A stretch of 45,494 bases of DNA from Methylacidimicrobium tartarophylax (GTDB lineage Bacteria > Verrucomicrobiota > Verrucomicrobiia > Methylacidiphilales > Methylacidiphilaceae), in the NCBI RefSeq assembly GCF_902143375.2, contig NZ_CABFVA020000001.1, forward strand, positions 1 to 45,494, read 5' to 3'. Numbering within the stretch: the first letter of the stretch is position 1; each line of letters opens with the position of its first letter. A model generated the notes under the pieces. That model worked only from the letters and a program-made list of their open reading frames with translations, was not told the origin of the DNA and searched no databases. Made by a program: the position numbers and the translations under genes. Of this stretch, positions 1 to 8,315 are shown piece after piece.

Positions 1-84
1 GAAGCGCTTCGGGAGGCGGACCGCATCATCGCCGATCTCGATGCGTCAACCCCTTCGGAGATCGAACGATGGCTCTTCCCATAG
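1..84 (+). CDS. 3' end of an unidentified gene (partial)
   Basis: The first reading frame is open from the left edge to a TAG at 82-84 and encodes 27 residues (ends EIERWLFP). The composition (charged, helical, with common GC-ending codons) looks like the C-terminus of a real protein, but it is too short to name. It converges on the minus-strand aminotransferase gene and overlaps its last 39 bases. The alternative is that the frame is open by chance. Confidence 0.4.
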   Translation, partial: EALREADRIIADLDASTPSEIERWLFP

Positions 85-1398
85 CCGCCTGAGAGTTTCT
101 CCCAGCTGCTCGAGTCCCCCTTGCAGCTCCTCTTCGGTGATCGTCAAGGGCGGAGCCACCAGGATCACGTTATGCTTGCAGAACGCATAAACCCCTCGCC
201 CGAGCAGCTGCTGCTGCAGCCAGCCCATCTCTTGCGAAAGGGGCTTGTGCCAGAGGGAAAGCGGTTCGCGCGTCTGCCGGCTGCGGACCAGCTCGATCCC
301 GAAGAAGGCTCCCAGGCCGCGGACATCCCCGACGAGGGGACTCTGCTTTGCCAGCTCGCGTAGCCCGCGCTGCAGCCACTCCTCGATTCGGCCCGCCCGT
401 TCAAATAGCCCCTCATCCCGATAGGCGGCCAGTGCTCCCAGCCCCGCAGCCATCGCGAGCGGGTGGCCGGAATAGGTATGCCCGCACCAGAGTGGCTGCT
501 CGTCGAAGGTCGCCGCAAGCCCCTCCCGCACCAACACTCCCCCGAGAGGCACGTAGGCCGAGGTCACCCCTTTGGCGAACGTGATCATGTCGGGGACGAC
601 CTCGAAACGATCCGCTCCGAAGGTAGCCCCCAACCGGCCAAACCCGGTCATGACTTCATCGAGGATGAGCAAGATGCCATGGCGGCGGCAAAGCTCGCGA
701 ACTCCGGAGAGATATCCGGCCGGGGGAACTAGAACCCCGTTGGAGCCGACGACCGGCTCCAGAAGGATCGCAGCCACCCGGCTTGGATCCTCATGTAGCA
801 GCACGAGTTCCAGGTGGCGGAGAGCACGCTCGCTCTCCTCGCCCTCGTTCGCTGAAAAGAACGGGCTGCGATAAAGATAGGGTCCCCAGAAATGGACAAC
901 CCCCGGAATCCCTGGCTCGCCGGCAAACCGCCGGTACTCCCCGGTGAGCGTGCCCGCTCCCAGGGTAGAACCGTGAAAGGATCGATACAGCGAAAGGATC
1001 TTTTGTCGCCCGGTGATCATCCGGGCCATCTTGATTGCGTCCTCGTTGGCTTCCGCGCCTCCCGTCGTGAAGAAGACCCTGGCTCCTTCCGACCACGGTG
1101 CGCACTGGCTCAAGCCCTGGGCAAGGAGGGCCCGCTGGTCGTGGAAGAACACGGGGGAGGCGTAACAGAGGCGGGCCGCCTGCTGCTGGATCGCTTGGAC
1201 CACCTGCTCCTTCCCGTGGCCAAGATTGACGGCCACGAGACCCGCACTCAAGTCGAGGTAGCGGTTCCCTTCCGAATCGTAAAGAAAACTTCCCTCGCCT
1301 CGGACGATCATCGGGCCCGAGGCCCGCTTCTGGACCGCCCAGGGAGTCAATACATGTTTGGCGTGAACTTCCGCCAGCTCTTTTGCCCAGGTTACCAT
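46..1398 (-). CDS. Class III PLP-dependent aminotransferase
   Basis: A 450-residue fold-type I aminotransferase of the omega-amino acid/taurine/beta-alanine:pyruvate type. Visible landmarks are the glycine-rich PLP phosphate site (TTGGAEANEDAIKMAR), the SFHGST segment, the cofactor aspartate in LILDEVMTGFGR and the Schiff-base lysine in TFAKGVTSAYVPLGG. The start at ATG 1398 is chosen because homologous sequence begins there and it is preceded by a purine-rich GGGAAGGGG; the open frame continues upstream only as the shadow of the methyltransferase gene. The ATG lies inside the end of that gene (overlap of 7 bases), so the two are probably translationally coupled. The amino donor cannot be read from sequence; the enzyme may act on the same small molecule as the methyltransferase. 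Confidence 0.88.
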   Translation of the reverse strand: MVTWAKELAEVHAKHVLTPWAVQKRASGPMIVRGEGSFLYDSEGNRYLDLSAGLVAVNLGHGKEQVVQAIQQQAARLCYASPVFFHDQRALLAQGLSQCAPWSEGARVFFTTGGAEANEDAIKMARMITGRQKILSLYRSFHGSTLGAGTLTGEYRRFAGEPGIPGVVHFWGPYLYRSPFFSANEGEESERALRHLELVLLHEDPSRVAAILLEPVVGSNGVLVPPAGYLSGVRELCRRHGILLILDEVMTGFGRLGATFGADRFEVVPDMITFAKGVTSAYVPLGGVLVREGLAATFDEQPLWCGHTYSGHPLAMAAGLGALAAYRDEGLFERAGRIEEWLQRGLRELAKQSPLVGDVRGLGAFFGIELVRSRQTREPLSLWHKPLSQEMGWLQQQLLGRGVYAFCKHNVILVAPPLTITEEELQGGLEQLGETLRRLWEEPSFDLRRG

Positions 1399-2420
1399 CC
1401 CCTTCCCTTTCTGCTGCCCAGCACCACCATTTCCGTACCGCCGGCAAACCCGTAGACCGACGTTTTCCAGCCCGCCTCTTCGACTCCCGCAATTACCTCG
1501 GCGGAGGTCAGGAGCCGTGCCCCCTGTGCATACTCGTGGAGGTTCTGAAACGCAAGGTTGCGTCGGGCAGGATCGCGCAGGGATGCGACGGTTTCCGGCC
1601 AGCACGGCTCCCAGAGAAGGATGGTCCCATCCTCCCGCGCAAGCCGCTCCAGATGCGCAAAGAACCTGTTGCGTGCCGGCCAGAGATGATGGAGCACCCG
1701 ACTCACCAGAATGAGCTGGGCGGGCTCTGGACTACTCCAGGAAAACAGATCCGCTTCGACCAGCTCCATCCGTTCAGAAAGACCTGCGGTTTCCGCCGCC
1801 TGCCTTCCCTGGGCGATTCGCCCCGCCTCGCGGTCGATGCCGATCCCGCGCCAACCCGGAAAGCGGGGAAGCAAGCGGCGAAGGAGCCAGCCATTCCCGC
1901 ATCCTAGGTCCAAAACGACGCCCTCCCGCTGCGCCAGCTCCACAAAAAGCGGCACCCCGGAGAAGATCTCCTCTTCGAAGAGGGAAGAATGCTTTTCCTC
2001 CAAAAACCGGCCGAACCAAGGGAGAATTTCGGGATCGATCAAGGCTCCCGGCTCCGGTCGATACCCCGTCCGAAAGAGAGGCACCAGGCGTAGGGCGACC
2101 GAGGGACCCAAGACGGCATCTACCGCCGCTGCCAGAAAGGAACCTTCCGCGGCTCTCCGCCGACCGCCCGACTCCGGCGCGAGGCAATACCGACCGCCCT
2201 CCTCTTCGAGATAGCCGAAGGCAAAACCGGCTTCGCAGAAACCTCTCACATAACCAGCATCCAATCCCATCCGGCCGGCAATCTCCTCCGGAGCGACCAT
2301 TCCGGATCGGCGGAGGAAATCGAAGATTCCGGTGGCGATCCCTAAAAACCCGACAACGGCGCCCACTCCCTGCTCCCGTCCCGCAACAATCGACTCGTCT
2401 CCCACGATAAGAGAAAACAT
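1392..2420 (-). CDS. SAM-dependent methyltransferase with N-terminal winged-helix domain
   Basis: A 342-residue protein. Residues about 15-80 look like the helical/winged-helix dimerisation domain of small-molecule O-methyltransferases (GIFDFLRRSGMVAPEEIAGR, then a YLEEEGGRY wing). The C-terminal half is a Rossmann methyltransferase with motif I VLDLGCGNGWLLRRLL, an acidic residue after strand 2 (GIGIDREAG) and motif IV-like LILVSRVLHHLW. The start ATG 2420 has GGGAGGG about 11 bases upstream; sequence further upstream in frame is antisense to the amidotransferase gene. It overlaps the aminotransferase gene by 7 bases and is divergent from the C26 amidotransferase gene with 55 bases between starts. 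The substrate is unknown; acting on a natural-product-like or amine substrate is inference. Confidence 0.85.
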   Translation of the reverse strand: MFSLIVGDESIVAGREQGVGAVVGFLGIATGIFDFLRRSGMVAPEEIAGRMGLDAGYVRGFCEAGFAFGYLEEEGGRYCLAPESGGRRRAAEGSFLAAAVDAVLGPSVALRLVPLFRTGYRPEPGALIDPEILPWFGRFLEEKHSSLFEEEIFSGVPLFVELAQREGVVLDLGCGNGWLLRRLLPRFPGWRGIGIDREAGRIAQGRQAAETAGLSERMELVEADLFSWSSPEPAQLILVSRVLHHLWPARNRFFAHLERLAREDGTILLWEPCWPETVASLRDPARRNLAFQNLHEYAQGARLLTSAEVIAGVEEAGWKTSVYGFAGGTEMVVLGSRKGRGW

Positions 2421-2475
2421 TACGGGAACGGACCCTCCCAGACAACGCTTGTCGTCACGGGAAGAGCCACGCCTC

Positions 2476-3183
2476 ATGATCAGCCCGTTCCCCCACGCCA
2501 TGAAAAAAGGGCTGCGGGCACGCCTTTCGTGCGCCATCATCGCCTCTATGCTCGCTGTTGCCTCCTGGATCCGGGCCAAGGACGAAGCGCTTTTCGCACG
2601 GATCTTCGAGCCCGAGGGCTTGTGGCTCCGCAACGCCCGGACGGAGGAGGTTCCGCCGGGGGGCTGGCAGGGGCTCCTCCTGACCGGCGGCACCGACATC
2701 TCCGCCGCTTTCCTTCGGCAGGAGATTGATGCGCCGGAGAAGATCCGCTCCCCCAACTCGAAACGGGACGAGTGGGAGTTTGCCGCTTTGCAGTCGGCCT
2801 TGGCCCGCCGGCTTCCCGTCCTCTCGATCTGCCGCGGCGTGCAAATCCTCAACGTCGCCTTGGGGGGAACCCTCCATCTCGACATCCCGGGCCACGAGAA
2901 CCTGGAGGATTCCCATACGCAGCCGCTCGTCTACGCCGAGGGGGTCGAGATCCTATTCCCACTGGTGAACAGCTCTCATCACCAAGCGATCGATCGGTTA
3001 GGATCGGGAGTCGTTCCCGAGGCCTGGTGCCGGCTGGACGGAATCGTCGAGCAGGTTCGCGTGGAGGGTTACCTTTTCGTTCGCGGCGTGCAGTTCCATC
3101 CGGAGCGAGATCCTCTCCGCTACCGTCCGCTCTTCGCCGCCTATTTCGAGGCGGTGCGGCAGGCCGGCCGGGCGAATGGCTAA
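2476..3183 (+). CDS. Class I-like glutamine amidotransferase, peptidase C26 (gamma-glutamyl hydrolase/PuuD type)
   Basis: A 235-residue protein of the C26 group, which hydrolyses gamma-glutamyl amide bonds. The oxyanion region LLLTGGTD, nucleophile elbow LSICRGVQILN with the catalytic Cys, the SSHHQAI segment and the catalytic His-Glu in VQFHPE are all present. The N-terminal part before LLLTGG is short for the family. ATG 2476 is preferred because GGAAGAG lies about 10 bases before it; ATG 2500 and 2548 are alternatives that keep the whole domain. The stop overlaps that of the facing hydantoinase-B gene: the four bases CTAA at 3180-3183 end both. A role with the divergent methyltransferase-aminotransferase pair is possible but unproven. 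Confidence 0.82.
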   Translation: MISPFPHAMKKGLRARLSCAIIASMLAVASWIRAKDEALFARIFEPEGLWLRNARTEEVPPGGWQGLLLTGGTDISAAFLRQEIDAPEKIRSPNSKRDEWEFAALQSALARRLPVLSICRGVQILNVALGGTLHLDIPGHENLEDSHTQPLVYAEGVEILFPLVNSSHHQAIDRLGSGVVPEAWCRLDGIVEQVRVEGYLFVRGVQFHPERDPLRYRPLFAAYFEAVRQAGRANG

Positions 3184-4763
3184 GCCGTCCCCCGGGAGGT
3201 CGGACGGCCCCATCCACCCCCGCCCGGAGTTCGAATGGAGAGGATTTGCCCGGGTCTACCCTGGAAGCTGATCTTGCCGGGCAAAAACGTCTCCCCACCT
3301 TCGTCGATCAACACATTCTGGCCGCGCTCTCCGTTCGCTCCTCCTTGCAACCCGTACGGGGGAAAGCGCCTTCGCTCGGACAAAAGAGTAATATCCATCT
3401 CGGCCAGGAACTCGATCTCGCGGATGATCCCATCCCCACCTCGGGATTTCCCGACTCCTCCGGAACCCCGCCGCAGCCGGTAGGAGACGACGCGGATCGG
3501 CAGCGCGTGCTCCAGCTCCTCGACGGGGGTGTTCCGCGAGTTGGTCATATGGGTGTGGACCCCGCTGTCACCGTCTCCTTCCGGTCCTCCCCCCATGCCT
3601 CCGGCGATCGTCTCATAGTAGGCAAAGCGGCAGCCGGATTCCGGATCGACCCCTCCGAGGGTTAAATTGTTCATCGTTCCGCCGCTTGCGGCAGGAATCG
3701 CTTCGGGCAGGGCTTGGCTAAGCGCTCGCAAAATCACGTCGACCAGCCGCTGGGAGGTTTCCACATTTCCCGCGGCGACTGCAGCCGGAAAAAGAGCATT
3801 GACCACCGTGCCGGGCGGGGCCACGACCTGGACGGGTGCCAACAAGCCCGCATTCGCCGGGACGTCCTCCCGCAATAGGGCGCGCACGACATAGGAGACC
3901 GCGGAGAGCGCAATGGCGAGCACGGCGTTGACGCTTCCCCGCACCTGAGGTGCGGATCCGGTGAAGTCGACGAACGCCTCCTCGCCTCTTTTGCGAATCG
4001 CTACGCGAATCGGAATCGGTTCTTCGGAAAAACCGTCGTCATCCAAGTAGTCCACCGCCTCATAGAGGCCATCCGGAATTTCGGACAGCCGCTTGCGAAC
4101 CATCCGCTCCGTGTAGTCGATCAGCGAATCGGCCGCCGAATTCAGCTGCTCCTTTCCATACCGGCCGAGCAGTTGCCGGAGCCGCGCCTCGCCGGTCCGA
4201 TTCGCCGCGAGCTGGGCGGCTAGATCGCCCTCCCGTTCCCCCGGCGTGCGCACGTTGGCCAGAATCACCTGGAGCAGCGCCTGGTTCCACCGTCCGTTCT
4301 CCACGAGCTTGACCGCCGGGATGCGCAGGCCTTCCTGGAAGATGTCGGAGGAGGGCGGCATCGAGCCGGCCGTCATTCCTCCGATATCCGCGTGATGGGC
4401 ACGGCTGGCGACGTAGAAGAGAGGAGCCCCCCTCTCCTCTTCCTTTTCATAGACGGGGGTGACCAAGGTCAAGTCGGGCAGATGGGTTCCGCCCTCGTAG
4501 GGGTCGTTGAGGATCACCGCGTCACCCGGACCCATCGGCACCGCTTGAATGGCCCTCCGGACGGCGACCGGCATCGAGCCGAGATGGACGGGCATGTGAT
4601 CTCCTTGGGCCGCGAGCCGTCCGTCCGCCTTGTACACCGCGCAGGAGTAGTCGCACCGCTCCCGGATATTGGGGGAAAAAGCGGTTCGGCGCAGAGTATG
4701 TCCCATTTCCTCCGCCACGGAGGTAAAGAGTGCCCGAAAGATCTCCAGATGGATCGGGTTCAT
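3180..4763 (-). CDS. Hydantoinase B / 5-oxoprolinase B-type subunit
   Basis: A 527-residue HyuB/OplB-family protein (ATP-dependent hydantoin or 5-oxoproline hydrolysis, normally with a HyuA subunit). Typical segments are the N-terminal LEIFRALFTSVAEEMGHTLRRTAFSPNI, the metal-site motif HHADIGG, NDPYEGGTHLPD, and the C-terminal YRLRRGSGGVGKSRGGDG and TPGGGGWG. The start is taken at ATG 4763 because family similarity begins there; a GTG at 4802 would add 13 residues. The gene lies downstream of gpmA on the same strand. No hyuA-like partner is next to it, so either the partner is elsewhere or this is a single-subunit variant. Confidence 0.88.
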   Translation of the reverse strand: MNPIHLEIFRALFTSVAEEMGHTLRRTAFSPNIRERCDYSCAVYKADGRLAAQGDHMPVHLGSMPVAVRRAIQAVPMGPGDAVILNDPYEGGTHLPDLTLVTPVYEKEEERGAPLFYVASRAHHADIGGMTAGSMPPSSDIFQEGLRIPAVKLVENGRWNQALLQVILANVRTPGEREGDLAAQLAANRTGEARLRQLLGRYGKEQLNSAADSLIDYTERMVRKRLSEIPDGLYEAVDYLDDDGFSEEPIPIRVAIRKRGEEAFVDFTGSAPQVRGSVNAVLAIALSAVSYVVRALLREDVPANAGLLAPVQVVAPPGTVVNALFPAAVAAGNVETSQRLVDVILRALSQALPEAIPAASGGTMNNLTLGGVDPESGCRFAYYETIAGGMGGGPEGDGDSGVHTHMTNSRNTPVEELEHALPIRVVSYRLRRGSGGVGKSRGGDGIIREIEFLAEMDITLLSERRRFPPYGLQGGANGERGQNVLIDEGGETFLPGKISFQGRPGQILSIRTPGGGGWGRPTSRGTA

Positions 4764-4824
4764 CTCCGCGGATTCCCCCACGCCCGCCTGCTTCTCTCGC
4801 ACCTTTCCACCCGGATGGGTACGC

Positions 4825-5574
4825 TCAACGCGCCCGGCCTTGAGCGGCTACGCTCGCCGAGGCCCGGGCGACCTCATCGTCCGAAGCCAGGTAGCGGTGG
4901 CTGACCGCTCGCAAATCCGAGTCGAGTTCATAGATCAGAGGCATGCCGGTCGGAATGTTGAGCCGGACGATCTCCTCGTCCGAGAGCCCGTCCAAATACT
5001 TCACCAGCGCCCGCAGGCTGTTTCCGTGAGCCACGACGATGAGCTGCTTGCCCGCCAGGATCCGCGGAGCGAGCTCGCCTTCCCAGTAGGGGATCACGCG
5101 CGCCAAGGTATCCTTGAGGCTCTCCGCCGCGGGCAGATCCTTCGAGGCGACCGAGGCGTAGCGGGGATCGTGGCGAGGATGTCGCGGATCGTTCGGAGAA
5201 AGCAGAGGCGGGCGGACATCGTAGGAGCGCCTCCAGAGCAGGACCTGATCCTCTCCATACTTATGGGCGGTCTGGCCCTTGTCGAGGCCTTGGAGGGCGC
5301 CATAATGGCGCTCGTTGAGCTGCCAAGCGCAGACCGTGGGAATCCACATCTGATCGAGCCGGTCGAGCACGCTCCAAAGCGTGCGGATCGAACGCTTCAG
5401 AACGGAAGTGTACGCCTCGTCGAAGCGAAAGCCGGCTTCCTTGAGCCGCTCGCCGGCTCGCAGCGCCTCCTCCTTCCCCCTTTCGGAGAGGTCGACATCC
5501 GTCCAGCCGGTGAAGAGATTCTCCTGGTTCCAGATGCTCTCCCCATGCCGCAACAAGATGAGACGGAAGCTCAT
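4825..5574 (-). CDS. gpmA: 2,3-bisphosphoglycerate-dependent phosphoglycerate mutase
   Basis: A 249-residue cofactor-dependent phosphoglycerate mutase, interconverting 3- and 2-phosphoglycerate in glycolysis. It shows the phosphohistidine motif [45 protein letters not shown] and the second catalytic His in [16 protein letters not shown], and aligns with the E. coli enzyme over its full length. ATG 5574 matches the family start. The open frame reaches a TTG at 5610, but that TTG is part of a -35 box, so it is rejected. There is no Shine-Dalgarno sequence; the -10 element ends six bases before the ATG (see promoter). Confidence 0.96.
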   Translation of the reverse strand: MSFRLILLRHGESIWNQENLFTGWTDVDLSERGKEEALRAGERLKEAGFRFDEAYTSVLKRSIRTLWSVLDRLDQMWIPTVCAWQLNERHYGALQGLDKGQTAHKYGEDQVLLWRRSYDVRPPLLSPNDPRHPRHDPRYASVASKDLPAAESLKDTLARVIPYWEGELAPRILAGKQLIVVAHGNSLRALVKYLDGLSDEEIVRLNIPTGMPLIYELDSDLRAVSHRYLASDDEVARASASVAAQGRAR

Positions 5575-5580
5575 TTGTTT

Positions 5581-5610
5581 TTTATAGTCGCCGCAAGGAA
5601 CCGACGTCAA
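5581..5610 (-). promoter_or_regulatory. Near-consensus sigma-70-type promoter of gpmA, apparently leaderless
   Basis: On the minus strand, TTGACG (5610-5605) and TATAAA (5586-5581) are separated by 18 bases; each hexamer matches the consensus at five of six positions. The -10 box ends six bases before the gpmA ATG at 5574, so transcription would begin at or within a base of the start codon. The match is seen directly; promoter activity and leaderless translation are inferred. Confidence 0.55.
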
Positions 5611-5699
5611 GCAGCGGCCGGAGCGGGCTCCGCCGCGATTCGCAGTATGCGCAAAAGAGCTTTTCGCCCTCTTCTCTTCCTCTTTATAGAAGATTCCTG

Positions 5700-7046
5700 A
5701 TGCGTCTTGGCAGGAAACGGGCGAGAGCCTTGCTTGAAGGAATCGCCGGGCCTTTCGCGCTCGGCGTCCTTTTTCTTCTTACCTCGGCTTCCCGCTCCGA
5801 AGCGACATCGCCGCGGGAGGACGTCTTGCGCGCTCTGGTGGCCGAGGCTCGATCCGAGAATCCCGATTATCGGTCCTATGAAACGGCCATCCAGGCCGCG
5901 GAGGGGCAGTTCGTCCAGGTCACGATGCTTCCCAAGCCCCAGGTCGTTGCCTTCGTCGGGCCTTATCTGAGCGGCGGAGGAGCCGGCCAGACGGTCTTGG
6001 GATACCAGCAGGAGTTCGAGCTGCTCCAGCCCTTCTACTTTCCGGGAAAGGTCTCTTTGCGAAAAGCCGTCGCTCGCCGGGACGTCATCCTCGCACAGCT
6101 TCTCCTTCAGGAATTTGGCCTTTCGCTCGAGGTAGCAGTGAGATCCCTGGCCCAGCAGGTCGCCGTCACCGTCGCCGGCGCGGCGGCAGCGCGGGAGATC
6201 GAGGAGCGGACCTCTTCGGTGGTCGACTTCTTGGAGAAACGCCCCAAGGCAGGCATTCTCGGATACCTCGACGCACGAATCTTGGCGGGGAGCCTCATCG
6301 GACTGCAGCAGGAGCTCCGGTGGCTGGAGGAGAGCCGGTGGACGCTGATCGCGCAACTCAATGCCTACTTGGGGCGACCGTCGGACACCCCCGTGCCGGA
6401 GCAACTGCTTCCTTGGGAGTCCTTTCCTCCGGTCTCCCTGGATCGCCTCCTCGCGCAAGCGCAACGCCACAACATCCTCCTGCAAATCCATCGAGTCCTG
6501 ATCGATCGGGCTCGCCAACAGCGAAAGGCGACACAGATCGCCAACTACCCCGACCTTGCCCTGGGACCCTTCTGGATGGCCTACCAGGGAGTCAATTATG
6601 ACGCAGGCCCCGGTATCGAGATCTTGGTCGGCCTCCCGGTCGGAAAAGCAGAGGTCCCCGGAATCGAGGGAGTGGCCTGGGCCAACCAGCGCGGCAACCT
6701 AGCGACCGCCAAGGCCCAGGAAGAGCAGGCGATGGCTCTCTTCCCGGTCGTCCAGCGGAATGTGGAGAGCCTGATCTTCGCCCGCCTCTCCGCCTACGAA
6801 GCAACGAGGAATCAGCTGGCGCTTCAGCCACCGAGCCTGATCGCCTCCCTGAAAGAGGCCGCCGCGCTCGCCGAGCGGCAATACCGGATTGGTGCCATCG
6901 ACGTACACCGCTTCCTTGCGGCCCAGCAGCAATATCTTTCCGCCTTCCGCACCACGCTCGCCGCCCGGATGGACGCGGCGACCGCATGGCTCGACCTCTT
7001 CTTCTTGACGGGAGGAGAGTTCACGGCCAAGGGTTTCCCCGAATGA
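5700..7046 (+). CDS. TolC-family outer-membrane factor of metal efflux system (first copy)
   Basis: A 448-residue protein with an N-terminal signal sequence (basic start, hydrophobic [13 protein letters not shown]) followed by two OEP/TolC half-repeats of long amphipathic helices. The repeat phrases [16 protein letters not shown] and, later, [23 protein letters not shown] are typical of CzcC/CusC-like channels, which carry substrate across the outer membrane. It opens the efflux operon and overlaps the next gene by ATGA (7043-7046). It is divergent from gpmA with about 125 bases between starts. It and the second copy are clearly related over their whole length, by eye less than half identical. 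Confidence 0.85.
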   Translation: MRLGRKRARALLEGIAGPFALGVLFLLTSASRSEATSPREDVLRALVAEARSENPDYRSYETAIQAAEGQFVQVTMLPKPQVVAFVGPYLSGGGAGQTVLGYQQEFELLQPFYFPGKVSLRKAVARRDVILAQLLLQEFGLSLEVAVRSLAQQVAVTVAGAAAAREIEERTSSVVDFLEKRPKAGILGYLDARILAGSLIGLQQELRWLEESRWTLIAQLNAYLGRPSDTPVPEQLLPWESFPPVSLDRLLAQAQRHNILLQIHRVLIDRARQQRKATQIANYPDLALGPFWMAYQGVNYDAGPGIEILVGLPVGKAEVPGIEGVAWANQRGNLATAKAQEEQAMALFPVVQRNVESLIFARLSAYEATRNQLALQPPSLIASLKEAAALAERQYRIGAIDVHRFLAAQQQYLSAFRTTLAARMDAATAWLDLFFLTGGEFTAKGFPE

Positions 7047-8302
7047 AGGGAGTGCGATTTGTCCTTTCCTTTCTGCTCGTCGCCGCCGCGGGTGGATCCG
7101 CTCTTGCCGCCGATCCGCAGAGCGCTCTCGATGCACTCGTCGCCGAAGCCCTGGCGCGCAACCCGGAAATCGCCTATTACGAAGGAGCCATTGGTGCCGC
7201 CAAGGGGCAGGTGGTCCAAGCACGGATTCTTCCCTACCCGCAGATCGAAGGATTCGCCGGTCCCTGGTACAGCACGCCGACCCGGGGAGGAACGGCCCAC
7301 GGCTGGATGCAGGAATACGCGATCTACCAGCCGGTCTTCTTCCCCGGCAAGATGTCCCTGGCAAAGGCGATCGCGGAAAAGGACGTCCGCGTCGCCGAAC
7401 TCGGGCTCCAGCAGTTTCGATTGAGCTTGGCCATGCAGGTCCGGACGCTGGCTTACCGACTCGGCGTCGCCACCGCCAACGCGAGAATCGCCCACGAGAT
7501 CTCCGAGCGCGCAAACGGCTTGGTCGACCTCCTCCGCAGGCGCCCGACCGCCGGCGTCCAAGGCTATCTCGATTTACGGATCTTAGAAGGGAGCCTCGTC
7601 GATCTGCAGAGGCTGGCTCGGGAGCTCGAGCAGAATCGAACCGCGATCCAATCCCAGATCAACGCGCTGCGCTCCCGACCCTCTGCGACGCCCGTTCCCG
7701 ATACCATTTTCCCGCCGGCCGAAGCCCCCTCTCTCGCCCTGCCCGTGCTCCAGGAGCAAGCCAGAAGCCGGAACTACGCCCTTCTCATGCGCGAGACCGA
7801 GATCGACCGGGCCGCCAAATCGCTCGACGCAGCCAAGCTTGCTGCTCTTCCCGACTTTTCGGTCGGTCCCTTCTGGATCGGCGAGAGAGGAACCAACTTC
7901 GATCAGGGGCCCGGCATCGTCTTCACGAGCGGTCTCCCCTTCTGGAACGACAATCGAGGAAACATCCTGACCGCGGCCGCGCAACGCCGACAAGCAGAAG
8001 CGCTCCATGGCTCGGCCCTCTGGAGCGTCCAGAGCGCGGTCGCCGCCTCCTTCGCCACCTACCAGACGACGCGCAAGCAGCTCGCGGAGCAGTCGCACGA
8101 CGTCATTGCCCGGCTTCGACGCGCCGCCGAGCTCGCCGACCGCCAGTATCGGCTGGGTGCGATCCCGGTCCAGACCTTCCTCGAAATGCAGCGCCAATAC
8201 CTCTCCTCCGCCCAGGCCCTCTACACGGCGGCCCTGGACCTGCAAACGGCGCTCCTCAACCTAGAAAACCTGACGGCGGGAACGACCCTCGCCCCTCGTT
8301 AA
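7043..8302 (+). CDS. TolC-family outer-membrane factor of metal efflux system (second copy)
   Basis: A 419-residue paralog of the preceding gene. ATG 7043 overlaps the upstream TGA as ATGA, and [20 protein letters not shown] is a clean signal peptide ending at ALA/AD; the longer in-frame extension is antisense-like and rejected. The two OEP repeats share landmarks with the first copy: YYEGAIGAAKGQVVQA, QPVFFPGKMSL, QGYLDLRILEGSLVDLQ and ADRQYRLGAIPVQTFLEMQRQYL. Two channels in one operon suggest either channels specialised for the two pumps or a mixed trimer; neither can be decided from sequence. Confidence 0.85.
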   Translation: MKGVRFVLSFLLVAAAGGSALAADPQSALDALVAEALARNPEIAYYEGAIGAAKGQVVQARILPYPQIEGFAGPWYSTPTRGGTAHGWMQEYAIYQPVFFPGKMSLAKAIAEKDVRVAELGLQQFRLSLAMQVRTLAYRLGVATANARIAHEISERANGLVDLLRRRPTAGVQGYLDLRILEGSLVDLQRLARELEQNRTAIQSQINALRSRPSATPVPDTIFPPAEAPSLALPVLQEQARSRNYALLMRETEIDRAAKSLDAAKLAALPDFSVGPFWIGERGTNFDQGPGIVFTSGLPFWNDNRGNILTAAAQRRQAEALHGSALWSVQSAVAASFATYQTTRKQLAEQSHDVIARLRRAAELADRQYRLGAIPVQTFLEMQRQYLSSAQALYTAALDLQTALLNLENLTAGTTLAPR

Positions 8303-8315
8303 CCTGCCGGAGGTC

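Noticed and set aside
5575-5610. TTG at 5610 as the gpmA start
   Set aside because: The added residues do not match the family, and the TTG forms the -35 hexamer of a near-consensus promoter.
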